Origin: Clostridiales bacterium | GTDB taxonomy: Bacteria > Bacillota > Clostridia > Lachnospirales > Lachnospiraceae | Direction of reading: 5' to 3' | DNA: 64,000 nucleotides | NCBI GenBank assembly: GCA_019420275.1 | Contig: JAHZHN010000009.1 | Location: forward strand, 1 to 64,000 | Shown: piece after piece, positions 8,427 to 16,171 of the stretch | Layout of the letters: each line of letters opens with the position of its first letter | How positions within the stretch are numbered: the stretch's first letter is position 1 | Position numbers and translations under genes: made by a program | The notes under the pieces: model-generated | Database searches by the model: none | Told to the model about the DNA's origin: nothing | Seen by the model: only the letters and a program-made list of their open reading frames with translations

Positions 8427-8840
8427 TTAAAATAAATAAAATTGAAGATAACATCCTAACATTTTGCCCAGCGCCAAAGCGTAGATCACACCGGCAATTC
8501 CTTTTCGCAGAGCAATGCGTCTAGAGAAAATGGGAAGACTTTTTAAGACCTCTGCCAAGGCCCCAATCAGACATCCAATGAAAATTCCTCCAAACAGTCC
8601 AAAAATCAGCAGCATAGGATACCCCAGCGGAATCTTTATCCGGTACAAAAAAACTGCTGTTCCTGCAACACCCCCAAGCGCAATAAAATCCTCATAGAGT
8701 CTTGCGTATCTTATAGATTTTGTCAGCGCTGCAAGCCGGGGGATTACTCCAATCATGCTTAAAAATGCCAGGAATCCCGCTGCAGTTAAACCTCCTGCTG
8801 ACAATCCATATACTGCCAGAAAAAAATTACGAATCCACAT
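8427..8840 (-). CDS. spoVAB: stage V sporulation protein AB
   Basis: A 137-aa membrane protein with about four hydrophobic helices. The pattern SAGGLTAAGFLAFLSMIGVIPRLA near the N-terminus and GGIFIGCLIGALAEVLKSLPIFSRR near the C-terminus fits SpoVAB. The start at 8840 follows AGAAGGTGG; an earlier in-frame ATG at 8867 lies deeper in spoVAA and has no ribosome site. It overlaps spoVAA by 14 nt. Confidence 0.9.
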   Translation of the reverse strand: MWIRNFFLAVYGLSAGGLTAAGFLAFLSMIGVIPRLAALTKSIRYARLYEDFIALGGVAGTAVFLYRIKIPLGYPMLLIFGLFGGIFIGCLIGALAEVLKSLPIFSRRIALRKGIAGVIYALALGKMLGCYLQFYLF

Positions 8841-9453
8841 CTTCTTCCACCTTCTCCCTGTCAGCATCCATCATCAACGTATTGTTCACATCTTTTTCAT
8901 ACAACCGCATCTGCACTTCAAACGGAGTTGGATCATCACTCATCTTAAATTTGCCTGCGTGATTAAAAAACAAGATAATCCCCACTGCCAATCCCACAGT
9001 ATAACAAAAATGCAGGATATTGGGACCATCAGGAGCTTTCCCCATAATCAGTCCATAGACATTGGAAAACAAATCCTGGATTCCCACATCCGTGTTATAA
9101 GACATAATCGAGAAACTTGCTCCAAAAAAAGCAACCAGACATACAAAAGCAATCTTTCCTGCGGTTATCCATCGTTTTTCCTCTTTTTTCTGTTCATAGG
9201 TTACAACAAAATCCTCCGGCCCCATATTAACTACTTCTATCGTGCTGTCCTGCTCTTTTATTCGCTCCACAACCTTTAAAACAGAAAAAATTTTTCTCTG
9301 GTTTTCCCCAGCCGGGAAGCGATAGAACTTTGTTTTTTTTAATTTTTCTCCTGTCTCATAATTAGAACAATACAGAGATAACACATCACAAAGACGCACT
9401 TGAGCATGATTTACACATACACTTTCCTCTGCCTTGATATATACTTTCATCAT
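8827..9453 (-). CDS. spoVAA: stage V sporulation protein AA
   Basis: A 208-aa protein with a soluble N-terminal domain (residues 1-about 110, beginning with a short beta strand MKVYIKAEESVCV) and two transmembrane segments in the C-terminal half, the usual layout of SpoVAA. AAAGGA lies six nt before ATG 9453. It is the first recognised cistron of the five-gene spoVA operon, which here lacks the spoVAEA and spoVAF genes seen in Bacillus. A small membrane ORF overlaps its 5' end. Confidence 0.9.
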   Translation of the reverse strand: MMKVYIKAEESVCVNHAQVRLCDVLSLYCSNYETGEKLKKTKFYRFPAGENQRKIFSVLKVVERIKEQDSTIEVVNMGPEDFVVTYEQKKEEKRWITAGKIAFVCLVAFFGASFSIMSYNTDVGIQDLFSNVYGLIMGKAPDGPNILHFCYTVGLAVGIILFFNHAGKFKMSDDPTPFEVQMRLYEKDVNNTLMMDADREKVEEDVDS

Positions 9454-9580
9454 CCCAAATCCTTTCTAACACAAATGTGCCGTCTTCTGTCTGGCGTTTC
9501 TGTCTATCTGCCAGCAGTATAACTCCTGTTAAAAGAAGCAGGATCAGTGCTGTCCATATCATCCACTGATATTTTCTCAT
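9386..9580 (-). CDS. possible small membrane protein ahead of spoVAA, 64 aa
   Basis: The ORF begins with a short basic stretch and one clear transmembrane helix (about residues 8-23), followed by a hydrophilic tail. A GAGGTGAT ribosome site stands before the ATG at 9580. It overlaps spoVAA by 68 nt in another frame, which is large for a real gene pair, so the tail may be untranslated or the frame may be a remnant. It could couple translation into spoVAA. No family recognised. Confidence 0.45.
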   Translation of the reverse strand: MRKYQWMIWTALILLLLTGVILLADRQKRQTEDGTFVLERIWDDESIYQGRGKCMCKSCSSASL

Positions 9581-9596
9581 ATTATCACCTCGGCAT

Positions 9597-9626
9597 TATT
9601 ATCTGTAGTTTCCTCCATTTCATTCA
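9597..9626 (-). promoter_or_regulatory. candidate forespore (sigma-G/F type) promoter of spoVA
   Basis: TGAATG (9626-9621), a 17-bp gap and GATAATA (9603-9597) resemble the sigma-G consensus TGAATA / CATACTA. The known control of spoVA by sigma-G in Bacillus supports this. The match is imperfect and judged by eye. Confidence 0.35.
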
Positions 9627-9630
9627 TAAG

Positions 9631-9659
9631 TTGCAAGAAAAGGTCATAAATGTTATGAT
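9631..9659 (+). promoter_or_regulatory. promoter of the DUF4364 gene
   Basis: TTGCAA (9631-9636), a 17-bp spacer and TATGAT (9654-9659), followed by an AGGAGG ribosome site and ATG at 9685. It diverges from the spoVA operon. Confidence 0.65.
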
Positions 9660-9684
9660 TGAAACAACATTCAGGAGGTTCGGC

Positions 9685-10218
9685 ATGGAAAATAATCAGT
9701 TAACTCTATACAAATTAATGATTTTATATTTAATTCAAAAAGTAGATTTTCCATTGAGTAATTCTCAGATTTCAGAATTTATCATTGATAAAGGCTACAC
9801 CAATTATTTCAATGTACAGCGTGCCTTCCACGAACTGGAAGAGGAAGAGATGCTTCGCATAAAAATCATCCGTAACATGAGTCATTATTATCTGACAGAC
9901 GAAGGCGCTGAGGCAATCAACATGTTTGAATATCAGATTCCTAATTCAATCAAAGATGATATTTCTCAGTTTCTGGATGAGAAAGAATACCAACTGCGCA
10001 GAGAAACCGATCTGGAAGCAGATTTTTTCCCTGCCAAAAGAGATGAATATACTGTCCATCTGAAGATAAAAGAAAAAGACACCCTGCTCCTTGAATTAAA
10101 CCTAAATGTGGTTTCAAGAGAACAGGCTGTCCATATTTGCGATCATTGGGATCAGATGCATTCGGATGTATATTCTGCCTTGATACAAAAATTATTATTT
10201 GATGATACTGAGTCCTAG
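9685..10218 (+). CDS. DUF4364 family protein
   Basis: A 177-aa cytoplasmic protein of a family common in Clostridia. The N-terminal about 80 residues have a winged-helix look (LSNSQISEFIIDKGYTNYF, then a short helix and HYYLTDEGAEAI), so it may be a DNA-binding regulator. The C-terminal part is beta-rich with HLKIKEKDTLLLELNL. The start follows AGGAGG with a 6-nt gap. It converges on engB with stop codons overlapping as CTAG. Regulatory function is an inference. Confidence 0.8.
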   Translation: MENNQLTLYKLMILYLIQKVDFPLSNSQISEFIIDKGYTNYFNVQRAFHELEEEEMLRIKIIRNMSHYYLTDEGAEAINMFEYQIPNSIKDDISQFLDEKEYQLRRETDLEADFFPAKRDEYTVHLKIKEKDTLLLELNLNVVSREQAVHICDHWDQMHSDVYSALIQKLLFDDTES

Positions 10219-10238
10219 ACAGAAATTCTGTCTAGGAC
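10212..10238. terminator. perfect palindrome over two convergent stop codons
   Basis: GTCCTAGACAGAA-A-TTCTGTCTAGGAC is a perfect inverted repeat. The CTAG at 10215-10218 holds the TAG stop of the DUF4364 gene on the plus strand and the TAG stop of engB on the minus strand. ATTTTGTT follows on the plus side. It probably acts as a terminator for the plus-strand gene. Confidence 0.6.
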
Positions 10239-10814
10239 ATTTTGTTCTATAAAATCCCATATTTCATCTCTTCCCTGTTTTGACACAGAAGAGAAAGGGA
10301 ACATCGGAATCTCCCGATCCATATGAAGCTCCGTACGTATTTCCTTCAGATGCTTTGCCACCTGACTTCGTTTTAGCTTATCAAGTTTTGTAGCAATGAT
10401 GACCGGCTGGTATCCATTATGTAAAATCCAATCATACATCATAACATCATTTTTGGAAGGTTTATGCCGGATATCAATCAAAAGAAACACTAGCTTCAGC
10501 TGCCTGGAAGTCTGAAGATAATTTTCAATCATATGTCCCCATTTTTCTTTTACTTTTTCTGTCACTTTCGCATAACCATATCCAGGAAGATCCACATAAT
10601 AAAGTTCATCATTTATGTTGTAATAATTAATCGTCTGTGTTTTTCCCGGCTGAGCAGAAATCCTCGCATAGGATTTACGATTCATCAGGGCATTAATCAA
10701 AGAGGATTTTCCTACATTAGATTTCCCCGCAAACGCAATCTCCGGAAGTTTATTTTCCGGAAGTTTGCTGGTAACCCCGCATACTGTCTCTAGATTCACA
10801 CTTTTTATTATCAT
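10215..10814 (-). CDS. engB: ribosome biogenesis GTP-binding protein YsxC/EngB
   Basis: A 199-aa TrmE-Era-EngA-like GTPase needed for large ribosomal subunit assembly. G1 is GKSNVGKSS (30-38), G3 DLPGYGYA (75-82) and G4 TKLD (142-145), with SSVSKQGRDEIW as the G5 region. The length is typical. It starts MIIKSVNLETV, close to the usual YsxC N-terminus, behind a TTAGGAGAAG ribosome site. The gene ends tail-to-tail with the DUF4364 gene inside a shared palindrome. Confidence 0.95.
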   Translation of the reverse strand: MIIKSVNLETVCGVTSKLPENKLPEIAFAGKSNVGKSSLINALMNRKSYARISAQPGKTQTINYYNINDELYYVDLPGYGYAKVTEKVKEKWGHMIENYLQTSRQLKLVFLLIDIRHKPSKNDVMMYDWILHNGYQPVIIATKLDKLKRSQVAKHLKEIRTELHMDREIPMFPFSSVSKQGRDEIWDFIEQNVLDRISV

Positions 10815-10854
10815 TTTCTTCTCCTAACATAAAATCAATCGCATCATATATCAA

Positions 10855-10881
10855 TTCCGGCAGAATTTTTTTCTGCCGGAA
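10855..10881 (-). terminator. hairpin between deacetylase gene and engB
   Basis: TTCCGGCAGAA and TTCTGCCGGAA form an 11-bp stem around a short T-rich loop. No clear T-run follows on the minus strand, so it may be a weak terminator or leader structure. A second A/T-rich hairpin (AGAATATTT / AATATTCT) lies at 10913-10942. Confidence 0.5.
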
Positions 10882-10953
10882 CTGATGATATCTCCAGTTT
10901 CAGACAAATTGCCTAGAATATTTGCTTAAAAAAATATTCTAAGTGAACCAGTC

Positions 10954-11724
10954 TTATTTGTCAACTGATACATGTTGGATCGGCTTTGTGTTTTCTGTAA
11001 TTGGAAGGATCTGATATCCCTCTTTTTTCAGCGTCTTGATCAGACTGTCCAGGCCTTCTACTGTGCTGCCTGCCTCATGAAGATCATGCATGAGCACAAT
11101 GCTGACATCCTGCCGCCTTACACTTTTTAGGATATTCTGATTTAACTTTGCTGCACTGGTATTAAAATCCAATGCATCCCCGCTTAATGCATTCCAGTCA
11201 TAATAAAGCCAGCCCTGACTGTTGATATACTTAATGTATGGTCTGATATCTTTGACGCAGGAATTGCTGCTTCCTCCTGGAAACCGATAGATCACTGGTT
11301 TTATTTCCGTTATCTCATAGAGATAGTTCTGCAGATGTTTCAGATCTTTTGCGAATGCCTCTACCGAAGAATAAATCTGATCATAATTATGACTATAAGA
11401 ATGCATGGCCAGAGTGTGCCCTTCCAGCACAATCCGCTGGTAACTTTTTTTTGCCTGCTGTGTTTCCTTTCCAATCACAAAAAAGGTAGCTTTTACATTG
11501 TTTTCCTTTAAAATATCCAAAATCTCTTCTGTATGATCTGACGGCCCGTCATCAAATGTAAGATAGACCTTTTTCTTATTCATTGCGCTGTTGGCAAGCA
11601 GTCCTCCTTCCCCCTCTGTCTGGCTCGCAATACCCAGAGGATCAGCTTTTCCATAACTAATCTGATACAAAAAACCTGCTGCCATCAACAGAATGCATAT
11701 GGATGCCATGATTCTCTTTTTCAT
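10954..11724 (-). CDS. polysaccharide deacetylase (CE4), secreted
   Basis: A 256-aa N-deacetylase of the NodB family, probably acting on peptidoglycan or another GlcNAc polymer. It has a signal peptide or anchor (basic KKR, then a helix at about 6-20), TFDDGPS (56-62, metal and base Asp), HSYSH (108-112, metal His), RFPGGSSN (147-154), a WNALSGD motif and the LMHD motif near the C-terminus. All catalytic motifs are intact, unlike the PdaB-like gene at 14.2 kb. It probably works outside the membrane. The substrate is not shown by the sequence. Confidence 0.88.
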   Translation of the reverse strand: MKKRIMASICILLMAAGFLYQISYGKADPLGIASQTEGEGGLLANSAMNKKKVYLTFDDGPSDHTEEILDILKENNVKATFFVIGKETQQAKKSYQRIVLEGHTLAMHSYSHNYDQIYSSVEAFAKDLKHLQNYLYEITEIKPVIYRFPGGSSNSCVKDIRPYIKYINSQGWLYYDWNALSGDALDFNTSAAKLNQNILKSVRRQDVSIVLMHDLHEAGSTVEGLDSLIKTLKKEGYQILPITENTKPIQHVSVDK

Positions 11725-11786
11725 TCTTATCCCTCACTTTTGTCTGTCAATCGAGTGTTCTGATATTAGAATGTGCGGGATACAAA

Positions 11787-11816
11787 AAAAGATACCGGCA
11801 AAATCCGGTATCTTTT
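11787..11816 (-). terminator. terminator of glnN
   Basis: AAAAGATACCGG and CCGGTATCTTTT form a perfect stem with a 6-nt loop, followed on the minus strand by a T-run. It lies just past the glnN stop codon. Confidence 0.85.
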
Positions 11817-11849
11817 GAAAATATTTTTTTAATATGAAAGGCCTAAATC

Positions 11850-13973
11850 CTAAACTTCGAAAATCAGATCGCCATAGCTTGGCATTGGCCAATCTTCTTT
11901 GGCAACCAGCATTTCCAGTTTGTCTGCCGGCTCTCTTACAGCGCTCATATCAGCAAAAATCGTATCATGATAATATCTTGCCTGTTTTTCAATATCTTCA
12001 TCCATTGCTTTTGCTTTTGCTTCGTCTTCTGCAAGAACACCAATAGCTCCATACATTTCTTTCAGATTATCTGTAATATCGCCTAAGAGTTCTTCCTGAA
12101 CAGATGTATCAACTCCTGTTTCTTTTAATACTGCGACAGAATCTGCCAGCTGTTTCTGATATTTCATAACTGCTGGAACAATCTGTTTCTTTGCGATATC
12201 AAGAGTAGCTAATGCTTCAATATTAATCGTCTGTGCATACTGCTCAAACAGGATTTCTGCACGAGATTCCAATTCTGCTTTTGTGAATACGCCAAATTTC
12301 TCGAACATCTTGATGGATTTGTCTGTTACTAATGTAGGAATTGCATCTACCATAGATTTCAGGTTCGGAAGTCCTCTTCTTTCTGCTTCCTTAACCCATT
12401 CTTCAGAATATCCATTTCCATTGAAGATAACTCTCTGATGTTCTGTCAGCATCTGTTTTGTCAGCTCATGTGCTTCCATTTCTACTGCTTTTGGATCATC
12501 TGCTACTTTTTCCAGCTTATCACATACGTCTGCAAAAACATCTGCAACGATCGTATTCAGAATCACATTCGGGTCAGAGATAGACTGCGTAGAACCTACC
12601 ATACGGAACTCAAATTTATTTCCGGTAAATGCAAACGGTGAAGTACGGTTTCTGTCTGTCGCATCTTTTTCAAATTCCGGTAAAGAATGTACACCGGAAG
12701 CCAGTTTATCTCCTTTTTTAGATCTTGTTGCTTCTCCTCTTGTTACCAGCTGTTTTACCACATCTTCCAACTGTTCTCCAAGGAAGATAGAAATGATAGC
12801 TGGAGGTGCCTCATTAGCTCCAAGTCTGTGATCATTTCCTGGTGTGGAAGCTGACATACGCAGAAGATCTGCATGCTCATCAACTGCCTTAATGATAGAA
12901 GCAAGAATCAAAAGGAACTGCTGATTTTCATGCGGTGTCTTACCTGGATCCAAAAGATTCTTTCCTTGATTTGTTACCATAGACCAGTTGTTGTGTTTAC
13001 CAGAACCGTTGATTCCGGCAAATGGTTTTTCATGAAGCAGACACTTAAGTCCGTGACGTTCAGCAACACGTTTCATTGTTTCCATCAGCAGCTGATTGTG
13101 GTCTGTTGCTACGTTGTTAGAATCATAGATTGGTGCCAGTTCATGCTGTGCAGGAGCTACTTCATTATGCTCTGTCTTTGCTGTGATTCCAAGCTTCCAT
13201 GCCTCAATATTCAAATCTTTCATGAAACCTTCGATTCTTTCGCGGATTGTTCCAAAATAATGGTCATCCATTTCCTGTCCTTTTGGAGGCATTGCCCCAA
13301 ATAAAGTACGTCCTGTAAAGATCAGGTCTTTTCTCTGTAAATATTTCTGTTTATCTACAAGGAAATATTCCTGCTCTGCTCCAACGGATGTTGTAACACT
13401 CTTTACATCATCATTTCCCAATAAATGAAGCAGTCTGGTTGCCTGAATATCCAATGCCTGCATAGAACGAAGCAATGGTGTTTTCTTATCCAATGCTTCT
13501 CCAGTATATGAACAGAATGCTGTAGGAATACATAATACAGTAGAATTTGGTGTCTCTTTAATAAATGCAGGTGATGTACAATCCCATGCTGTATATCCTC
13601 TTGCTTCAAATGTCGCTCTTAATCCTCCGGAAGGGAAGGAAGAAGCATCTGGTTCTCCTTTGATCAGTTCTTTTCCAGAAAATTCCATTAAAACTTTTCC
13701 GTCATCGGTTGGAGAAATAAACGCATCATGTTTCTCCGCTGTAACACCAGTCAATGGCTGGAACCAGTGAGTATAATGTGTTGCACCCTTTTCAATGGCC
13801 CATTCTTTCATTTCATTTGCAACAACATCTGCAATTGCCGGGTTCAATTCAGTCCCTTCTTCGATAGTCTTCTTCAGGTCTTTGTAGACAGCTTTTGGAA
13901 GGCGTGCTTTCATGACACTGTCATTAAACACATTCATTCCAAAGATTTCAGTAACATTTGTTTTTTCTTTCAT
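11850..13973 (-). CDS. glnN: glutamine synthetase type III
   Basis: A 707-aa enzyme of the GSIII class, which makes glutamine from glutamate, ammonia and ATP. Landmarks are FPSGGLRATFEARGYTAWD near residue 95, VGAEQEYFLVD, EHNEVAPAQHELAP, INGSGKHNNWS and the conserved EFRMVGSTQS. A long C-terminal helical region (about 560-680) is typical for GSIII. The start at 13973 follows AAAGGAAG; an upstream in-frame extension of 29 codons has no ribosome site and lies in the leader. A promoter and an attenuator-like hairpin stand upstream. The enzyme is cytoplasmic and dodecameric in known members. Confidence 0.96.
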   Translation of the reverse strand: MKEKTNVTEIFGMNVFNDSVMKARLPKAVYKDLKKTIEEGTELNPAIADVVANEMKEWAIEKGATHYTHWFQPLTGVTAEKHDAFISPTDDGKVLMEFSGKELIKGEPDASSFPSGGLRATFEARGYTAWDCTSPAFIKETPNSTVLCIPTAFCSYTGEALDKKTPLLRSMQALDIQATRLLHLLGNDDVKSVTTSVGAEQEYFLVDKQKYLQRKDLIFTGRTLFGAMPPKGQEMDDHYFGTIRERIEGFMKDLNIEAWKLGITAKTEHNEVAPAQHELAPIYDSNNVATDHNQLLMETMKRVAERHGLKCLLHEKPFAGINGSGKHNNWSMVTNQGKNLLDPGKTPHENQQFLLILASIIKAVDEHADLLRMSASTPGNDHRLGANEAPPAIISIFLGEQLEDVVKQLVTRGEATRSKKGDKLASGVHSLPEFEKDATDRNRTSPFAFTGNKFEFRMVGSTQSISDPNVILNTIVADVFADVCDKLEKVADDPKAVEMEAHELTKQMLTEHQRVIFNGNGYSEEWVKEAERRGLPNLKSMVDAIPTLVTDKSIKMFEKFGVFTKAELESRAEILFEQYAQTINIEALATLDIAKKQIVPAVMKYQKQLADSVAVLKETGVDTSVQEELLGDITDNLKEMYGAIGVLAEDEAKAKAMDEDIEKQARYYHDTIFADMSAVREPADKLEMLVAKEDWPMPSYGDLIFEV

Positions 13974-14075
13974 AGGTTTCTTCCTTTCTTTTATACATTT
14001 GAAGCATTCCCAATCTATTTTGCTCCGAATGGAACATTTTATTTCACGGCAAACCCTCAAAGTGTCCCCCGCAAA

Positions 14076-14122
14076 ATAAAAAAATGGACGGCAAACAATC
14101 TGAACCTAATTGTTTGACGCCC
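14076..14122 (-). terminator. attenuator-like terminator in the glnN leader
   Basis: On the minus strand GGGCGTCAAACAAT pairs with ATTGTTTGCCGTCC with one mismatch around a 9-nt loop, and a T-run follows. It lies between the glnN promoter (14146-14174) and the ATG, so it would stop most glnN transcripts unless relieved. It could also end read-through from the pdaB-like gene. The sequence GTTTGCCGT occurs again 42 nt downstream (14054-14046), giving an alternative partner for the 5' arm. Confidence 0.6.
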
Positions 14123-14145
14123 TTGTCAGTAACTTCATTGGTTAT

Positions 14146-14174
14146 AAGATACAATAATTTTGTCTTAAAATCAA
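14146..14174 (-). promoter_or_regulatory. promoter of glnN
   Basis: TTGATT (14174-14169), a 17-bp spacer and TATCTT (14151-14146), placing transcription start near 14139, about 165 nt ahead of the ATG. The long leader holds the attenuator-like hairpin. Confidence 0.55.
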
Positions 14175-14228
14175 GTGTTTTTTTGTTTTTTATTCTGTAC
14201 GTTGTCTCTGTGTCCATTTATCAGTGTG

Positions 14229-15080
14229 TCACAGCACCTCATTAGAAATTTGCATTCCTTCCAAATTAATACGATAATTTCTCCTATAAATTAGTTCTGA
14301 AACCGGCACAAATCCATAGCCCTGATTTTTCAATCGAATAATCATAGGTTCTAATGCCTTTCTGGTACATTTCGTTCCCGTATGCATTAAAATGATGGCT
14401 CCGCTCTTGAGATTTTTATGACCACATACCTTTTCTATGACTGCCTCTGCTCCCGGCTCCATCCAGTCCAGGCTATCCACCGACCATTGGATCACATAAT
14501 ATCCCAGTTCTTCCGCCGTCTCTACCACCTGAGAATTATAATCTCCATATGGAGGACGAAACAATTCCATAGGAGTCCCCAAAAGTGCCCTTGCCTTATC
14601 ATCGGCTCCCCGAATTTCTTGTATCTGCTCTTTTTTCGACAAACGGGTCATATATTTATGATGGTCTCCATGATTGCCGATGTCATGTCCTGCTTTCGCA
14701 ATTCTTTTCACATCCTTTGGATAATTTTCCATCCATTCTCCTGAGAAAAAGAAAGTACTCTTTACTTTCTCTTTCTTCAAAATTTTCAGTATCTCACTTA
14801 TATCTTCATTGCCCCAGGCTACATCAAATGTCAGAGCCAGCACCTTTTTCTTTCGATCTACACAGTAAATTGGCAGCTTCCGCTCCTGATCTTCTGTCCA
14901 GACATATATATTTTCCCGAAAAATTTTTTTCGCGTTCCAAAAAACACCTGAGACGCTGAAGCCGAGAATGATTCCGACCACGATCCAAGTCGACCATTTT
15001 TTTAATTTTCCCAACGTACCGCATCCTGTCTTTTTCTTTAATCTATGAATAAAGAAAGACGGATATACCTCATTCCTCAT
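14229..15080 (-). CDS. polysaccharide deacetylase family protein, PdaB-like
   Basis: A 283-aa membrane-anchored CE4 protein: one N-terminal transmembrane helix (about residues 32-50), then the NodB domain. Motif 1 is LTFDVAWGNED, with a single Asp where active deacetylases usually have two; this variant is typical of the sporulation protein PdaB. Motif 2 is HDIGNHGDHH and motif 3 RPPYGDYN; the final LMHTG motif is present. The start overlaps the stop of the yitT-type gene (ATGA), so they form a two-gene operon. A role in spore cortex or envelope is inferred from the PdaB similarity. Confidence 0.82.
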   Translation of the reverse strand: MRNEVYPSFFIHRLKKKTGCGTLGKLKKWSTWIVVGIILGFSVSGVFWNAKKIFRENIYVWTEDQERKLPIYCVDRKKKVLALTFDVAWGNEDISEILKILKKEKVKSTFFFSGEWMENYPKDVKRIAKAGHDIGNHGDHHKYMTRLSKKEQIQEIRGADDKARALLGTPMELFRPPYGDYNSQVVETAEELGYYVIQWSVDSLDWMEPGAEAVIEKVCGHKNLKSGAIILMHTGTKCTRKALEPMIIRLKNQGYGFVPVSELIYRRNYRINLEGMQISNEVL

Positions 15081-15949
15081 TTATTGGGTCTTAGATAAAA
15101 TTTCCCTGAAATCTGTTCCGTTTTCATTACATTGATAAAGGCATCCGGATCCACTCTCTGAATCATCCGGATCGCTTTCTTGCTGTCCGCACTTGAAACA
15201 ACAGAATATACTAGTTTTCTTTCGTTTCCTTTATATGATCCTACAGCATCCATCACTGTCGCCCCATGATTGGTGACTTTTGCGATCGCTCTATAAACTT
15301 CCTTTGCCCGATTCGTTACCACAATTAAGGTCTGCTGCTGATATTTCTTATACATCATATGAAGCACCTGAGTAGATGCATATTGGAAAATAATAGAATA
15401 CAATGCCTTATCCCATCCAAACAGGATACCTGCTGCACCAAGGATCAATACATTCAATCCAAATACAATATTCCAGGAGTCAATTTCTTTCTTTTCAGAC
15501 AGATAGATTGCAATAAAATCCGTTCCTCCTGTTGTAGCATTCATCATCAGACAGACACTAATGATCGCTCCATTGATCAGCCCTCCAAAAATGCTGATCA
15601 AAAGGGTATCATATGTAATCACATAGCCCGGAATAATATCTGTAAAAAATCCTGTCAGCAGAATCATAAGGCAGGAATATAAAGTGAATTTTCTGCCGAT
15701 AAACCGAAATCCCAGATACACCGGTCCTGCATTTAATAAAACATTGACCAGCGTATACGGCAGGGATATTCCAAAAAATATTTCTGCGATCCTCTGAATC
15801 AACAGGGCAAGACCAGTTGCGCCTCCCGGATACAAACCTCCGGTCCTGACGAAAGATTTGATATTCAATGCCATGATAAACGCTGCAAAACAAATACAGA
15901 TGATCTTGAAAATCTCATTTCTATAACGAATCTTCATATTGTTTCCCAT
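15077..15949 (-). CDS. YitT family membrane protein
   Basis: A 290-aa protein with about five transmembrane helices (residues 10-190) and a C-terminal soluble DUF2179 domain (about 200-285, with TLIVVTNRAKEVYRAIAK and GSYKGNERKLVYSVV). The membrane motif RTGGLYPGGATGLALL fits YitT/DUF161. Function is unknown, and cyclic nucleotide binding has been suggested for DUF2179-type domains. ATG 15949 has GGAGG four nt upstream; ATG 15937 is an alternative. A good promoter lies just upstream. Confidence 0.88.
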   Translation of the reverse strand: MGNNMKIRYRNEIFKIICICFAAFIMALNIKSFVRTGGLYPGGATGLALLIQRIAEIFFGISLPYTLVNVLLNAGPVYLGFRFIGRKFTLYSCLMILLTGFFTDIIPGYVITYDTLLISIFGGLINGAIISVCLMMNATTGGTDFIAIYLSEKKEIDSWNIVFGLNVLILGAAGILFGWDKALYSIIFQYASTQVLHMMYKKYQQQTLIVVTNRAKEVYRAIAKVTNHGATVMDAVGSYKGNERKLVYSVVSSADSKKAIRMIQRVDPDAFINVMKTEQISGKFYLRPNK

Positions 15950-15974
15950 CCTTCCTCCGTGTGGTCCCCTTTCC

Positions 15975-16003
15975 ATTATAAATCCTGCAGCAGGGATCCG
16001 CAA
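15975..16003 (-). promoter_or_regulatory. promoter of the yitT-type/pdaB-like operon
   Basis: TTGCGG (16003-15998), a 17-bp spacer and a perfect TATAAT (15980-15975), about 25 nt ahead of the ATG at 15949. Confidence 0.65.
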
Positions 16004-16126
16004 TCTTTGCTTTTTACTGTCCCCAGAAACTTTTTATGCAGACCGGATAGAGAAGAATTCACTGTCCGTTGCCTGGCAAATGCCTGTTCGTGCAGGTATG
16101 GCAGTCGTTTGCTGGGCTTATTGCAC

Positions 16127-16158
16127 AAAAAAAGAGACGGAATTTTTATTCCGCCCCT
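16127..16158 (-). terminator. terminator of the PTS operon
   Basis: On the minus strand GGCGGAAT pairs with ATTCCGTC around an A-rich loop and is followed by TCTTTTTTTG. It sits directly after the EIICB gene. Confidence 0.75.
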
Positions 16159-16171
16159 TCTTTTTATGCTT

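Noticed and set aside
10533..10793. Plus-strand open frame inside engB
   Set aside because: Antisense to conserved GTPase motifs; no ribosome site.
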